Below, piece by piece: positions 63,455-64,000 of a DNA stretch of 64,000 nt (positions are counted from its first letter, which is position 1; each line of letters starts with the position of its first letter). The notes below the pieces were generated by a model. The model had not been told where the DNA came from. It searched no databases and worked only from the letters and a program-made list of their open reading frames with translations. Source of the DNA: Pseudoneurospora amorphoporcata. Lineage: Eukaryota > Ascomycota > Sordariomycetes > Sordariales > Sordariaceae. The stretch spans positions 124,001 to 188,000 of the forward strand of contig MU859069.1 in the NCBI GenBank assembly GCA_033297205.1. Reading direction: 5' to 3'. Position numbers and translations under genes: made by a program.

Positions 63455-64000
63455 ATGGGAGAGCATGGCTGTGGACGTCATATCAGGAAGTGGTAATGGT
63501 ACGTTGGGGGAAAGGCTGGGAAAAATGGATCACTGGGAAAGAGCATACTTCTGCGTTGTTTTCAAGTTGGCATTGGGTGGAGTGCTCATATGCGAGCAAT
63601 CCTTCTGTGGCGTTTAGGGTAAAGGCATTCAAAATTTGTGAAAGGGATTTCAAGATACCACCATCTGGGTTTCCAGGTCAGTCATGATATCTCGGAGTTG
63701 CGGAAGTGCAGGGCTCTCTCGGCTGAACTTGCAGTGATGGATGACTAGTTCTAAAGCCTGGTGAGTCTTCCTTCCGAACTACCTTAACCTTTAGTTATTT
63801 GACACTGTCACTAGTGCTCCTGCCTTCTTTCCGTTCAGTTACTCAAAACTGGCAGCACACGGAACAAAACATCTGGCGAGCCTCGTTCCTTCCCTAAAAA
63901 GTGCACCATGACAATACCGCTCTTTCCGTACTTGTGGGCTCCCGCCATTCACCCCGCTCACTCCTTCATAGATGTCGTCCCTTAGCCTGTTCCTCTTCTT
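63455..64000. other. Right-edge spacer
   Basis: 3' flank of IMP3 and beyond. A frame ATG TCG TCC CTT ... begins at 63972 and is open to the edge with a hydrophobic start (MSSLSLFLF), but nine codons are too few to call a gene. Confidence 0.4.

Noticed and set aside
1..64000. CRISPR arrays, operons, insertion sequences, phage genes
   Set aside because: None are expected or seen: spliced eukaryotic genes, no regularly spaced direct repeats, no transposase-like or reverse-transcriptase-like frames.
1..64000. Dispersed 5S rRNA genes, as found in Neurospora genomes
   Set aside because: I looked on both strands for the expected 5S start and internal control region and saw none. A covariance-model search would settle this.

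Overview
This window is nuclear DNA from a filamentous ascomycete, most likely a Sordariomycete close to Neurospora (inference). Introns are short (about 50-120 bases), with GTRNGT-type donors, CTRAC/CTGAC-type branch sites and AG acceptors. Genes are monocistronic and lie on both strands, and the proteins are typical filamentous-fungal orthologues. There is no operon structure, phage or bacterial feature. Exon borders below were worked out by eye from splice signals plus protein continuity.

Left part (0-8 kb): an AMPK/SNF1 beta subunit (minus) diverges from the elongation factor Spt4 (plus), which converges on a KIN17-type zinc-finger protein (minus). An upstream spacer carries two runs of more than 40 A. 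A divergent 14-3-3-like protein (minus) follows. From 7.7 to 12.3 kb no gene is convincing. A small cysteine-rich protein lies at 12.3 kb. At 13.0-13.6 kb a near-perfect foldback of 60-base arms overlaps a reading frame with no start codon.

Middle part (14.5-34 kb): a hypothetical low-complexity protein, a possible subtilase relic, and then a 5.9-kb intronless frame for a 1,974-residue protein. That protein has one Myb/SANT-like domain, an Asn/Gly/Pro/Ser repeat block with about 27 PPSN units, a coiled coil and a structured C-terminus. It is the most unusual gene here. Next come a DUF4202 protein, an FMN-dependent 2-hydroxy-acid oxidase with an altered active-site tyrosine, a tRNA-Val(UAC) with a 10-base intron, Mediator subunit 5 in six exons, a 100-base foldback element and a conserved protein of unknown function.

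Gene desert (34.0-44.5 kb): about 10.5 kb of ordinary base composition with no supported gene.

Right part (44.5-64 kb) is gene-dense: a CocE/NonD (S15-type) hydrolase, a UPF0390 basic protein divergent from epsilon-COP, a 3.4-kb spacer, a phosphatidylserine decarboxylase with two C2 domains (PSD2 type), a kinetochore Sim4/Fta4-type protein, a mitochondrial PPR-type protein resembling complex I assembly factor CIA84, and mitochondrial ribosomal protein bS18m divergent from the U3 snoRNP protein IMP3. Most are unrelated housekeeping functions: transcription (SNF1 beta, Spt4, Med5), ribosome biogenesis (IMP3, bS18m), membrane traffic and lipids (epsilon-COP, PSD2), and mitochondria (PPR protein, bS18m). 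The shared divergent promoters are the only visible regulatory linkage.
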